A DNA stretch of 43,476 nucleotides from a virus: IMG/VR virus record IMGVR_UViG_3300007735_000737, positions 1 through 43,476 of that record. One strand, written 5' to 3'. Below the pieces are notes generated by a model that ran no database searches, was not told the DNA's origin, and worked only from the letters and a program-made list of their open reading frames with translations. Each line of letters begins with the position of its first letter. Position 1 is the stretch's first letter. Of the stretch, positions 1 through 4,698 are shown one piece after another. The translations under genes and the position numbers were made by a program.

Positions 1-15
1 TAGTGGTAAAATAGT

Positions 16-31
16 TTTCCACTTGTGGAAA
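16..31. repeat. Inverted repeat at the left edge
   Basis: TTTCCAC (16-22) and GTGGAAA (25-31) are perfect 7-bp complements around a TT centre. On the minus strand the repeat is followed by ACTATTTTACC, so it could form a weak hairpin in a leader or a weak terminator in the leftward transcript. It may equally be an operator. The gene it belongs to lies outside the window. Confidence 0.4.
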
Positions 32-74
32 CTGAAAAATTAATTATAATGTGTTTCACTTAGATTTAATGTAT

Positions 75-87
75 TTTGTGTTACAAA
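75..87. repeat. Operator-like palindrome, copy 1
   Basis: TTTGTGTTACAAA has perfect 5-bp arms (TTTGT/ACAAA) around GTT. The 12-mer TTGTGTTACAAA recurs exactly at 1788-1799, and its core GTGTTACA occurs again at 1592-1599. This copy lies about 50 bp downstream of the leftward promoter's -10 box, within the predicted leader, where a repressor could act. Confidence 0.35.
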
Positions 88-135
88 CCTTATAGTCAAT
101 TAAATGCTCTGATACCTTGTGATCTTGGCCTGCGT

Positions 136-164
136 ATTATAACACGACCGCGCAAAAATGTCAA
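136..164 (-). promoter_or_regulatory. Consensus sigma70-type promoter firing leftward
   Basis: On the minus strand TTGACA (complement of 159-164) is followed by exactly 17 nt and TATAAT (complement of 136-141). Both hexamers match the bacterial sigma70 consensus at all positions with ideal spacing. The expected start is near 129, and transcription leaves the window at position 1. Cyanophage early genes are known to use host sigma70-type promoters, so an early operon on the minus strand just outside the window is likely. Confidence 0.8.
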
Positions 165-220
165 GACCCCCGGACACATCAAAAACCGCCACATCAAAAC
201 AACAATAAGACCCGCGATTC

Positions 221-317
221 TCATAAGAACTATGAGTTTCGCGCCTTTTTTATTGCCTATTCATAAGACTCATAAGACACAGACCACCTCACAAACTGGC
301 ACAGTGACTCATGAGTC
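221..317. repeat. TCATAAGAC repeat cluster with 12-bp palindrome
   Basis: TCATAAGA occurs at 221-228; TCATAAGAC occurs as a perfect head-to-tail tandem at 261-269 and 270-278. A variant, TCATGAGTC (309-317), forms the right end of the perfect palindrome GACTCATGAGTC (306-317). The cluster lies about 60-150 bp behind the leftward promoter. It looks like a set of binding sites for a regulator, though none can be named. Confidence 0.5.
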
Positions 318-491
318 TTACAGAATTGGCAGTAGACTTTTAGGGCGGCAAGAGGGAGGGAAGATCATCAGAACTCCCCACACATTGGGTAATAATGATA
401 AACACTCCCAGAGACACTTATATGCCCCAGGAAGGCACTTATAATTACTTTCAGGGCACAGAGTATCTTATAGTATTTATTTTAAAACTTG

Positions 492-499
492 TATAAATA
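492..499 (+). promoter_or_regulatory. T4-late-type promoter box
   Basis: TATAAATA matches the T4 late -10 consensus, which is also the late motif reported in cyanophages. No gene starts within 450 bp downstream, so any transcript would have a long leader crossing the repeat array at 630-863, or the match is chance in AT-rich DNA. Confidence 0.35.
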
Positions 500-629
500 A
501 AACAACTATTCAATTCATAGAGCAGCACTTGAACTTCCCACGGGACTAAAAGGTAACAATCTGACAGAAGAGAATAGTTATAAACAAGGCGAACAGGGTT
601 TAATTATAGATTTCCCAATGTGCCAAATG

Positions 630-863
630 ATTCGTGATTAGATAAGTCTCGTAATGAATGATAAGAATATAAGAAATCTAATACAATCATTTCAAAAAAT
701 GATTCGTGATTAGATATGTTTCGTATGCTTTCTTATAATTAACAAGACAGAGAAAAGATATTATAAATTCATTCGTGATTAGATAAGTTTCGTATCAGAA
801 CTTTTTATATCATTTTTTTCACAGATACTAATTGTTAGAATTCGTGTATAATAGTTCTTCGTT
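630..863. repeat. Iteron-like array: four units, about 70-bp period
   Basis: Three near-identical 24-bp units lie at 630-653, 702-725 and 771-794, each beginning ATTCGTGATTAGATA and ending TTCGTA (TCTCGTA in the first). A fourth, degenerate unit at 840-863 keeps ATTCGTG at its start and TTCGT near its end. Each unit is itself a direct repeat of TTCGT spaced 17 bp apart. Unit starts are 72, 69 and 69 bp apart, and the 45-48 bp between units are unrelated in sequence. The regular phasing with unrelated intervening DNA suggests binding sites for a protein, for instance at an origin or a promoter-proximal control array. No known array of this kind comes to mind. Confidence 0.75.
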
Positions 864-877
864 TTGGCAATAAGAAC

Positions 878-885
878 TATAAATA
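878..885 (+). promoter_or_regulatory. T4-late-type promoter box
   Basis: TATAAATA lies about 110 bp upstream of the 55-aa gene at 995 and 46 bp before the sigma70-type promoter at 931. If both are used, the small gene could be read both early and late. Confidence 0.45.
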
Positions 886-930
886 TTCTACAATATAATG
901 ATGCGTCCAAATCTTCGTGTAGAGTGTTCG

Positions 931-959
931 TTGACAGTCTCTACCCGATATGATAGAAT
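931..959 (+). promoter_or_regulatory. Sigma70-type promoter for the 55-aa gene
   Basis: TTGACA (931-936), a 17-nt spacer, then TAGAAT (954-959), one mismatch from TATAAT. The predicted start, near 966, gives a leader of about 29 nt before the ATG at 995. This is the rightward counterpart of the leftward promoter at 136-164 and probably drives early transcription. Confidence 0.7.
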
Positions 960-994
960 GAAGTTCTCTTCAGTTTATTCTTCACTCACGTCTT

Positions 995-1162
995 ATGGCA
1001 AATTCGTATCTGTCGGCACAAAAGAATAAGTATCGCATTACTCTTGAACTTAGTGTAATGGAAGATTTTAATCCTCATCAATTAGATTGGAATAAACTCT
1101 TTAACCTTGAACCATCAGAACAAGTAGAGAGTTATGTAGAAGATCTCTCTGTTCGTTGGTAA
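995..1162 (+). CDS. Small conserved-type protein, 55 aa, function unknown
   Basis: The frame starts MANSYLSAQKNKYRITLEL and ends ESYVEDLSVRW. It has no signal peptide or membrane segment; the sequence is mixed-charge, with a DFNPHQLDW stretch in the middle. It reminds me of short hypothetical proteins in cyanomyoviruses, but I cannot give a function. The start is chosen because it lies about 35 nt downstream of the TAGAAT box at 954-959; no clear Shine-Dalgarno sequence is visible. The gene stands alone, followed by 500 bp without a gene. Its sigma70-type promoter suggests early expression, unlike the late structural genes further right, so a small host-takeover or regulatory protein is a reasonable guess and no more. 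Confidence 0.7.
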   Translation: MANSYLSAQKNKYRITLELSVMEDFNPHQLDWNKLFNLEPSEQVESYVEDLSVRW

Positions 1163-1275
1163 TTCTTATAATGTTCGTGTTGTTTGATAAAAATTGACAG
1201 TGTTTGTGTATTTGTAGCACAACTGTTTGTCTGATCGTATAAGAAATCTCACAGTTTTATATGAATTACCAGGTT

Positions 1276-1321
1276 CAATGTATCAATAATCAACAAATCT
1301 TCGTGAGTTGTTGATACATTG
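1276..1321. repeat. Bulged hairpin / inverted repeat
   Basis: CAATGTATCAA (1276-1286) pairs perfectly with TTGATACATTG (1311-1321). After a 4-nt bulge (taat, 1287-1290), CAAC (1291-1294) pairs with GTTG (1307-1310), leaving a 12-nt loop containing TTCGTG. No T-run follows, so it is not an ordinary terminator. It could be an RNA element or a protein-binding palindrome. Confidence 0.55.
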
Positions 1322-1396
1322 GACAGTGTTTTATGTTTTTTCGTGGGGTTTGTGATACTTATATCAGGCGATTTATCAGCAGTTAGTATTATTTTA

Positions 1397-1437
1397 AACG
1401 AATAAAATACTTATTCGTTGTCAGTTGTTTATTCGTT
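1397..1437. repeat. TTATTCGTT hairpin and direct repeat
   Basis: AACGAATAA (1397-1405) and TTATTCGTT (1411-1419) form a perfect 9-bp inverted repeat with a 5-nt loop. TTATTCGTT recurs at 1429-1437, 18 bp after the first copy, and each copy is followed shortly by CAGTT. The TTCGT core is the same as in the array at 630-863, which hints at one shared binding factor. Confidence 0.5.
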
Positions 1438-1521
1438 ATGGCAGTTATTTGTTTTTATTGTTGATTGTTTATATCGGGCGTTGCCCCCCCGTATTAAAAA
1501 ACCCAAACTACCCTAACCTAC

Positions 1522-1542
1522 AGAGGTGACAAATCGACCTCT
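1522..1542. repeat. Short hairpin AGAGGT/ACCTCT
   Basis: AGAGGT (1522-1527) pairs with ACCTCT (1537-1542) around a 9-nt loop. Downstream is AT-rich (atatatcaaatac) but has no T-run, so it is a weak terminator candidate at best. Confidence 0.3.
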
Positions 1543-1578
1543 ATATATCAAATACAAAAAAAAATTCCCCAGTATAAA

Positions 1579-1596
1579 AACACTTTTCAAAGTGTT
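1579..1596. repeat. Near-perfect palindrome AACACTTT/AAAGTGTT
   Basis: Eight-base arms flank a TC centre about 70 bp upstream of the ATG at 1667. It could be an operator or a tight hairpin in the leader. The right arm overlaps a GTGTTACA core (1592-1599) shared with the palindromes at 75-87 and 1788-1799. Confidence 0.35.
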
Positions 1597-1666
1597 ACAG
1601 ATAAAATTTCATAACCAAAATAAAATCATATTATATAAAAGTTAAAAAAATTTCCGGAGGTAAAAA

Positions 1667-1747
1667 ATGGGTGTCAAATGGATTCATAAAGGTGGTTATT
1701 CTCGCCCCGATAAAAGAACTGTAAGAAAGGGTGGAAAGAAAAAATAA
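1667..1747 (+). CDS. Tiny basic protein, 26 aa
   Basis: The frame begins MGVKWIHKGGYSRPDKR and ends in a GGKKK tail; about ten of its 26 residues are Lys or Arg. The strongest argument for it is its ribosome binding site, GGAGG (1656-1660), six bases before the ATG, one of the best in the window. No domain can be named at this length. Its basic, Gly-containing tail recalls the 47-aa protein at 3004-3147, which ends in KKKYRGQGK, and suggests contact with nucleic acid, but that is inference. It lies alone between hairpin-rich DNA and the 63-aa gene. It could also be a leader peptide. Confidence 0.5.
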   Translation: MGVKWIHKGGYSRPDKRTVRKGGKKK

Positions 1748-1787
1748 TTTTGTATTGTTGTGATATATAAAACAGTGATGCATTAAC

Positions 1788-1799
1788 TTGTGTTACAAA
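1788..1799. repeat. Operator-like palindrome, copy 2
   Basis: TTGTGTTACAAA, an exact copy of bases 76-87, with TTGT/ACAA arms around GTT. It lies 28 bp upstream of the ATG at 1828, a good place for a repressor or leader element. Confidence 0.35.
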
Positions 1800-1827
1800 A
1801 AATTTCCGACAATATTTTTAACCCCCC

Positions 1828-2019
1828 ATGGAAAAGGTATATCATATCTACGCAAAAGATAAGTGTTTATTACATTCGATAAAAGAAGAAGAATTTCAGA
1901 CCACATGGAGGACACTGAATAATATGGTAGGATTAATGAAGACTGATTACACAAATGATGATTTGTCATATGAGGAATTATTGGTGAATAGGGAAGTTTC
2001 ACTAAATTCATCACATTGA
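1828..2019 (+). CDS. Small conserved-type phage protein, 63 aa
   Basis: The protein starts MEKVYHIYAKDKCLLHSIKE and ends EVSLNSSH. I recognise this pattern (KVYHIYAKD at the start, YEEL near residue 50, LNSSH at the C-terminus) as a small hypothetical protein of T4-like cyanophages; its function is unknown. It is soluble, mildly acidic in its second half, with no membrane segment. The ATG follows a run of C with no clear Shine-Dalgarno sequence. It sits just before the promoter of the glycosyltransferase gene, its TGA overlapping a TTGACA at 2016-2021. A minus-strand frame over the same bases has no support. Confidence 0.75.
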   Translation: MEKVYHIYAKDKCLLHSIKEEEFQTTWRTLNNMVGLMKTDYTNDDLSYEELLVNREVSLNSSH

Positions 2020-2031
2020 CATGCGTTAGCA

Positions 2032-2060
2032 TTGACAAACTCTAAATAAACTGATAAAAT
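2032..2060 (+). promoter_or_regulatory. Sigma70-type promoter overlapping a late-type box
   Basis: TTGACA (2032-2037), a 17-nt spacer, then TAAAAT (2055-2060). Inside the spacer is CTAAATA (2042-2048), a match to the late core TAAATA. A second TTGACA lies 16 bp upstream (2016-2021). The gene at 2085 could thus be read from a host-type and a late-type promoter that share DNA. Confidence 0.6.
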
Positions 2061-2084
2061 TGATCTGAAGGTTGATTAAACTTT

Positions 2085-2852
2085 ATGGCAAAAGGATTTA
2101 CAGTTAAAGCAGCAGCTCCAACTACTCCAAAAGAAGAGTGGGATTATGATGCAATCAAAGCAAGAATGAAAGGGAAATCGATTGTTTTCTGCTTACCTGG
2201 CAGAGGATGTTCATTTATCTTTCTAAAAGCATTTGTACAACTTTGTTTTGATCTTGTACAAAATGGAATGAGTATTCAAATTTCACAAGATTACTCATCA
2301 ATGGTTAACTTTGCACGTTGTAAAGTATTGGGTGCAAATGTACTTCGCGGTCCCAAGCAAATTCCTTGGGATGGTAAACTACAATATGATTATCAACTTT
2401 GGATTGACTCGGATATTGTCTTTGATTCTAACAAGTTCTGGCAACTTTGTGATCTTGCACTGAATAAAGAAGGCGAAGAAAAAGAGATTGTTGCAGGATG
2501 GTATGCAACAGAGGATGGTCACACAACTTCTGTCGCACATTGGTTAGAAGAAGATGACTTCCGCAAAAATGGTGGAGTCATGAATCATGAAACTGTGGAG
2601 TCAATTTCAAAACGCAGAAAGCCTTTCACAGTGGATTACACTGGATTTGGTTGGGTACTGATTAAGCACGGTGTATTTGAGCGTCTTGAGTATCCTTGGT
2701 TTGCTCCGAAGATGCAAGTCTTTGATTCTGGCAAAGTGCAGGATATGTGTGGTGAGGATGTTTCATTCTGTCTTGATGCAAAAGCAGCAGGTATGGTTAC
2801 ATGGTGTGATCCGCGAATTCGTGTGGGACATGAAAAAACTCGCGTAATCTAA
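2085..2852 (+). CDS. GT-A-like glycosyltransferase, 255 aa
   Basis: The pattern is that of a GT-A fold nucleotide-sugar transferase. Residues 31-38 (KSIVFCLP) are a typical first beta strand, residues 104-112 (QLWIDSDIV) hold a DxD motif (D108, D110) for metal and nucleotide-sugar binding, GEDVSF (223-228) matches the usual acidic acceptor-side motif, and VGHEK (247-251) the C-terminal His. It would be cytoplasmic; there is no signal peptide or membrane segment. Donor and acceptor cannot be read from sequence. In phages such enzymes modify DNA bases, virion proteins or host surface glycans. It leads a run of overlapping small genes and has its own promoter (2032-2060). Cyanomyoviruses carry similar proteins upstream of the baseplate genes. 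Confidence 0.75.
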   Translation: MAKGFTVKAAAPTTPKEEWDYDAIKARMKGKSIVFCLPGRGCSFIFLKAFVQLCFDLVQNGMSIQISQDYSSMVNFARCKVLGANVLRGPKQIPWDGKLQYDYQLWIDSDIVFDSNKFWQLCDLALNKEGEEKEIVAGWYATEDGHTTSVAHWLEEDDFRKNGGVMNHETVESISKRRKPFTVDYTGFGWVLIKHGVFERLEYPWFAPKMQVFDSGKVQDMCGEDVSFCLDAKAAGMVTWCDPRIRVGHEKTRVI

Positions 2853-3011
2853 ATGATACTTTACAATCTTTTATATAAAGGGCGTAAAATTTATTCGAAT
2901 CTCACTATGGAAGACTGTAGTGAGATTCTTCAAGACTTCTCAGAGCGTTTCTACTCGGGGGAAGATATTGATCCTAATGAACTTGAAATGGAGGAAATTT
3001 TAAATGGCTAA
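2853..3011 (+). CDS. Small acidic protein, 52 aa, function unknown
   Basis: The frame starts MILYNLLYKGRKIYSNLTME on the base after the stop of the glycosyltransferase gene, and its end overlaps the next gene by 8 bases (the ATGGCTAA region, 3004-3011). The N-terminus is basic and hydrophobic, while the second half is acidic (GEDIDPNELEMEE). It has no recognisable domain. The tight packing between two other frames, with codon use like theirs, supports it as a real gene. A role linked to either neighbour is only a guess. Confidence 0.75.
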   Translation: MILYNLLYKGRKIYSNLTMEDCSEILQDFSERFYSGEDIDPNELEMEEILNG

Positions 3012-3147
3012 AAGTGGTGGAATGAATAAGGTTCATTTTGAACCAGGAGCTCCAAAGAAGACACGTCAAGGTCGTTCTGCTCGCACATTATTGAGTGCAA
3101 CCTCTCGTAATGGACGCAAAAAGAAATATCGCGGTCAAGGTAAGTAA
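3004..3147 (+). CDS. Small basic protein, 47 aa
   Basis: The protein starts MAKSGGMNKVHFEPGAPKKT and ends GRKKKYRGQGK, with many Lys/Arg and few acidic residues. The pattern is familiar to me from T4-like cyanophages as a conserved hypothetical protein. The ribosome binding site GGAGG (2991-2995) lies eight bases before the ATG. The gene overlaps the stop of the preceding 52-aa gene by 8 bases, suggesting coupled translation. A nucleic-acid-binding or virion-packaged role would fit its charge, but nothing proves it. Confidence 0.8.
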   Translation: MAKSGGMNKVHFEPGAPKKTRQGRSARTLLSATSRNGRKKKYRGQGK

Positions 3148-3155
3148 TTCTTATC

Positions 3156-3374
3156 ATGCTTCAATTAAATCCTACAATCCCAGTTCTTACTCCAAAGGGT
3201 AAGGGTTGGGCATTTTTTTGTATTGATCGTTCACAAGAACACGATCTTGAATGGGTTGTTTTTCTAGATAGTAATGGTGAATGTTGGACATTTAAAAATT
3301 CTGATATTCGAATACAAAATAATTTTACTTTTCATCGAAATCATGTATCTGGATTTAATACATGTATTACTTAG
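3156..3374 (+). CDS. Conserved-type small protein, 72 aa
   Basis: The N-terminal signature MLQLNPTIPVLTPKGKGWA, then DLEWVVFLDSNGECWTF, is one I recognise from cyanomyovirus hypothetical proteins. It looks like a small all-beta protein; the second half (SDIRIQNNFTFHR) carries alternating hydrophobic positions. There is no signal peptide or membrane helix. It begins 8 bp after the 47-aa gene, and its last 13 bases overlap the start of the next gene. Function unknown. Confidence 0.8.
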   Translation: MLQLNPTIPVLTPKGKGWAFFCIDRSQEHDLEWVVFLDSNGECWTFKNSDIRIQNNFTFHRNHVSGFNTCIT

Positions 3375-4033
3375 ACCCAGCAGAAGAATGGAACTCTATT
3401 CATCAAGAAGATCTTTGGGTATATAACAAGTTAATTTTAAATCGTCGTATAGGACATCTGTGTGGTCCTGTAGGATGCTCTGTTCCATATTCAGGCCATT
3501 ATATCGTCCGTCCATGCATTAATTTACTTGGAATGGGACGATTTTCTCGTATAGAATGGATAGATAGTCATACAGATCATTTACATCCAGCTGAGTTTTG
3601 GTGCGAAATCTTCAAAGGAAAACATATTAGCGTTGATTATCATCATAAACAGTCAGATTTGGTAGTTTTGGGTGAGAGAGATTTCAATGATCCTTTGTAT
3701 AAATGGAAAAAATGGTCTAAAATAGACACAAAAATTGAATTTCCTCCAATTTTGCACCTATTAAGAGGTAATTATGAGTGGATTAATTGTGAATTTATCG
3801 ACAATAAATTAATAGAAGTTCATTTTAGAAGAAATCCAGACTTTCGTTATGGAAATTCTGTTGCAGTTCCAGTTTGGAAAGATCAAGATATTCAAAAAAT
3901 AGATAATTTAGTTTTTATTGAAGATCAAGATTATTTAAGAAAAGGTTTTTATATTGATGTTCGGGATAGCAACCCCGTAAAAAGTTCTGATTTACCAAAT
4001 CAGGAGCAAAACAATGACCAAACAAGTCGATAA
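3362..4033 (+). CDS. Hypothetical protein, 223 aa
   Basis: The protein starts MYYLDPAEEWNSIHQEDLWV. Residues 30-60 contain GHLCGPVGCSVP and YIVRPCINLLGMG, and the middle is rich in Trp, His and Tyr (EWIDSHTDHLHPAEFWCEIF). The CGPxGC and YIVRPxxNxxGMG stretches look like an ATP-grasp-like or pre-carbamoyl-type fold fragment, but I cannot assign a family. The Ser/Gln-rich C-terminal 20 residues are probably disordered. The gene overlaps both neighbours (13 bp upstream, 20 bp downstream), so it is part of the same transcript. No Shine-Dalgarno sequence is seen before its ATG, which lies inside the upstream frame and suggests coupled translation. Confidence 0.75.
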   Translation: MYYLDPAEEWNSIHQEDLWVYNKLILNRRIGHLCGPVGCSVPYSGHYIVRPCINLLGMGRFSRIEWIDSHTDHLHPAEFWCEIFKGKHISVDYHHKQSDLVVLGERDFNDPLYKWKKWSKIDTKIEFPPILHLLRGNYEWINCEFIDNKLIEVHFRRNPDFRYGNSVAVPVWKDQDIQKIDNLVFIEDQDYLRKGFYIDVRDSNPVKSSDLPNQEQNNDQTSR

Positions 4034-4265
4034 AGACGAAAATTTCATGAAAAATCAGTGGGGAACTGAATTTTTAGCATCAGAATATGGTTGGGAAACT
4101 AAAATTCAGAAGCAAAAAATGCTTCGTGAGATTGCAAATGATGATCTGACACCAAAAAAACATGATTTTCAGGTTCAAAAAGAACTTCATGAAAAAATTC
4201 GCAATGATGATGACTATGATGACTGGGAATATGGCACGGAACCCATTCCTTTAACCGAATTTTAG
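4014..4265 (+). CDS. Acidic hypothetical protein, 83 aa
   Basis: The protein starts MTKQVDKDENFMKNQWGTEF and has a charged helical middle (QKQKMLREIANDDL, then VQKELHEKIRNDDD) and an Asp-rich stretch near residues 65-72. It probably forms one or two amphipathic helices. The ribosome binding site GGAG (4002-4005) is eight bases before the ATG, which lies within the end of the 223-aa gene. It is the last gene before the late promoter of the baseplate module (4269-4276). Function unknown. Confidence 0.75.
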   Translation: MTKQVDKDENFMKNQWGTEFLASEYGWETKIQKQKMLREIANDDLTPKKHDFQVQKELHEKIRNDDDYDDWEYGTEPIPLTEF

Positions 4266-4268
4266 TGC

Positions 4269-4276
4269 AATAAATA
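4269..4276 (+). promoter_or_regulatory. Late promoter box of the baseplate module
   Basis: AATAAATA lies three bases after the stop of the 83-aa gene and 20 bases before the gp25 start. It matches the ATAAATA late core. The position at the head of the gp25-gp6-gp7 run makes a real late promoter likely. Confidence 0.65.
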
Positions 4277-4296
4277 AGATAGAATTATAATACTTA

Positions 4297-4698
4297 ATGC
4301 CATTAGAGCGAGTAAGTCAAGGTTTCAAAGATATCAGTATGACTTTTCAGAGCAATCCTCTGAATAGTGATTTGATTGCGCTTAAAAATGAAACTGCAAT
4401 TGCTCGCTCTCTTCGTAATATTGTTTTTACTCTTCCTGGCGAAAAGTTTTTTAATGAAAACTTTGGTTCAAGAGTCAGTAGATCACTTTTTGAAAATGTT
4501 GATGAAATTTCTGCATCAATTATTCGGGATGAAATTCGAAATTCAATTAATAACTATGAACCAAGAGTTCAATTAATTGAGGTACAAACAATTCCTGACT
4601 ATGATAATGGTTCTTTTGATGTGGTGATTAATTATAGAATTATTGGTGCCGATGTTCCTGCTCAGCAATTACAATTCGTTCTGCAACCTACTAGGTAA
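4297..4698 (+). CDS. 25: Baseplate wedge subunit gp25
   Basis: This 133-aa protein matches gp25 of T4-like phages (GPW/gp25 family, 132 aa in T4) along its length. The ISMTFQSNPLNSDLIALKN opening, the ARSLRNIVFTLPGEKFF stretch (residues 36-52) and the EPR core triad (E88-P89-R90 in NYEPRV) are diagnostic. In T4, gp25 sits with gp6 and gp53 at the inner baseplate and nucleates sheath polymerisation. Here gp6 follows directly: the gp25 TAA and the gp6 ATG are adjacent. The start has no clear Shine-Dalgarno sequence but lies just downstream of a late promoter. Confidence 0.95.
   Translation: MPLERVSQGFKDISMTFQSNPLNSDLIALKNETAIARSLRNIVFTLPGEKFFNENFGSRVSRSLFENVDEISASIIRDEIRNSINNYEPRVQLIEVQTIPDYDNGSFDVVINYRIIGADVPAQQLQFVLQPTR

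Larger units (their letters stand above)
1..930. other. Divergent control region without a convincing gene
   Basis: No frame here looks like a protein I would defend. The stretch holds an inverted repeat at 16-31, a leftward sigma70-type promoter (136-164), a cluster of TCATAAGAC-like repeats with a 12-bp palindrome (221-317), two TATAAATA boxes (492-499, 878-885) and the four-unit repeat array at 630-863. About 120-450 is visibly more GC-rich than the rest. The leftward promoter at one end and the rightward promoter at 931-959 at the other suggest an intergenic region between an early operon lying left of the window and the rightward genes. The dense repeats fit a regulatory or replication role, but that is inference. 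Confidence 0.6.
1163..1666. other. Gene-free stretch with hairpins and short repeats
   Basis: No credible gene is visible. The stretch holds an orphan TTGACA (1194-1199) with no matching -10 box, the 10-mer GACAGTGTTT twice (1196-1205, 1322-1331), a bulged hairpin (1276-1321), a repeated TTATTCGTT element (1397-1437), a run of seven C (1484-1490) after GGGC, and two short hairpins (1522-1542, 1579-1596). The density of potential RNA structure would fit a small RNA or a long structured leader for the 26-aa gene at 1667, but no promoter clearly starts such a transcript. Confidence 0.5.

Noticed and set aside
76-444. Open frame of 122 codons on the plus strand near the left edge
   Set aside because: It begins with TTG and lacks a ribosome binding site. 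Its sequence is repetitive (Thr/Ile/His/Lys-rich), and it runs across a consensus promoter and the TCATAAGAC repeats. It is more likely an accident of the GC-richer control DNA.
630-863. CRISPR-like geometry: 24-bp repeats with unrelated 45-48 bp spacers
   Set aside because: Only three good units and one poor one, repeats not palindromic, very AT-rich and each an internal direct repeat, no cas genes. Iteron-like protein sites fit better.
898-1029. 43-codon frame beginning at ATGATGCGT
   Set aside because: It runs through the sigma70-type promoter at 931-959 and overlaps the better-supported 55-aa gene in another frame.
1194-1222. TTGACA at 1194 as a further sigma70-type promoter
   Set aside because: Nothing like TATAAT lies 16-18 bp downstream (the sequence there is around TAGCACAAC).
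1476-1490. GGGC-GTT-GCCC followed by C-run as terminator
   Set aside because: The stem is only four pairs and is followed by C then A runs, not T. It does not meet the pattern of an intrinsic terminator.
1793-2038. Minus-strand frame of 81 codons
   Set aside because: It lies opposite the recognised 63-aa gene, has no promoter or ribosome binding site, and its sequence resembles nothing known to me.
1-2084. tRNA gene or attachment site in the control region
   Set aside because: I looked for cloverleaf-like arms and a TTC-type loop with a paired stem on both strands and found no convincing set.
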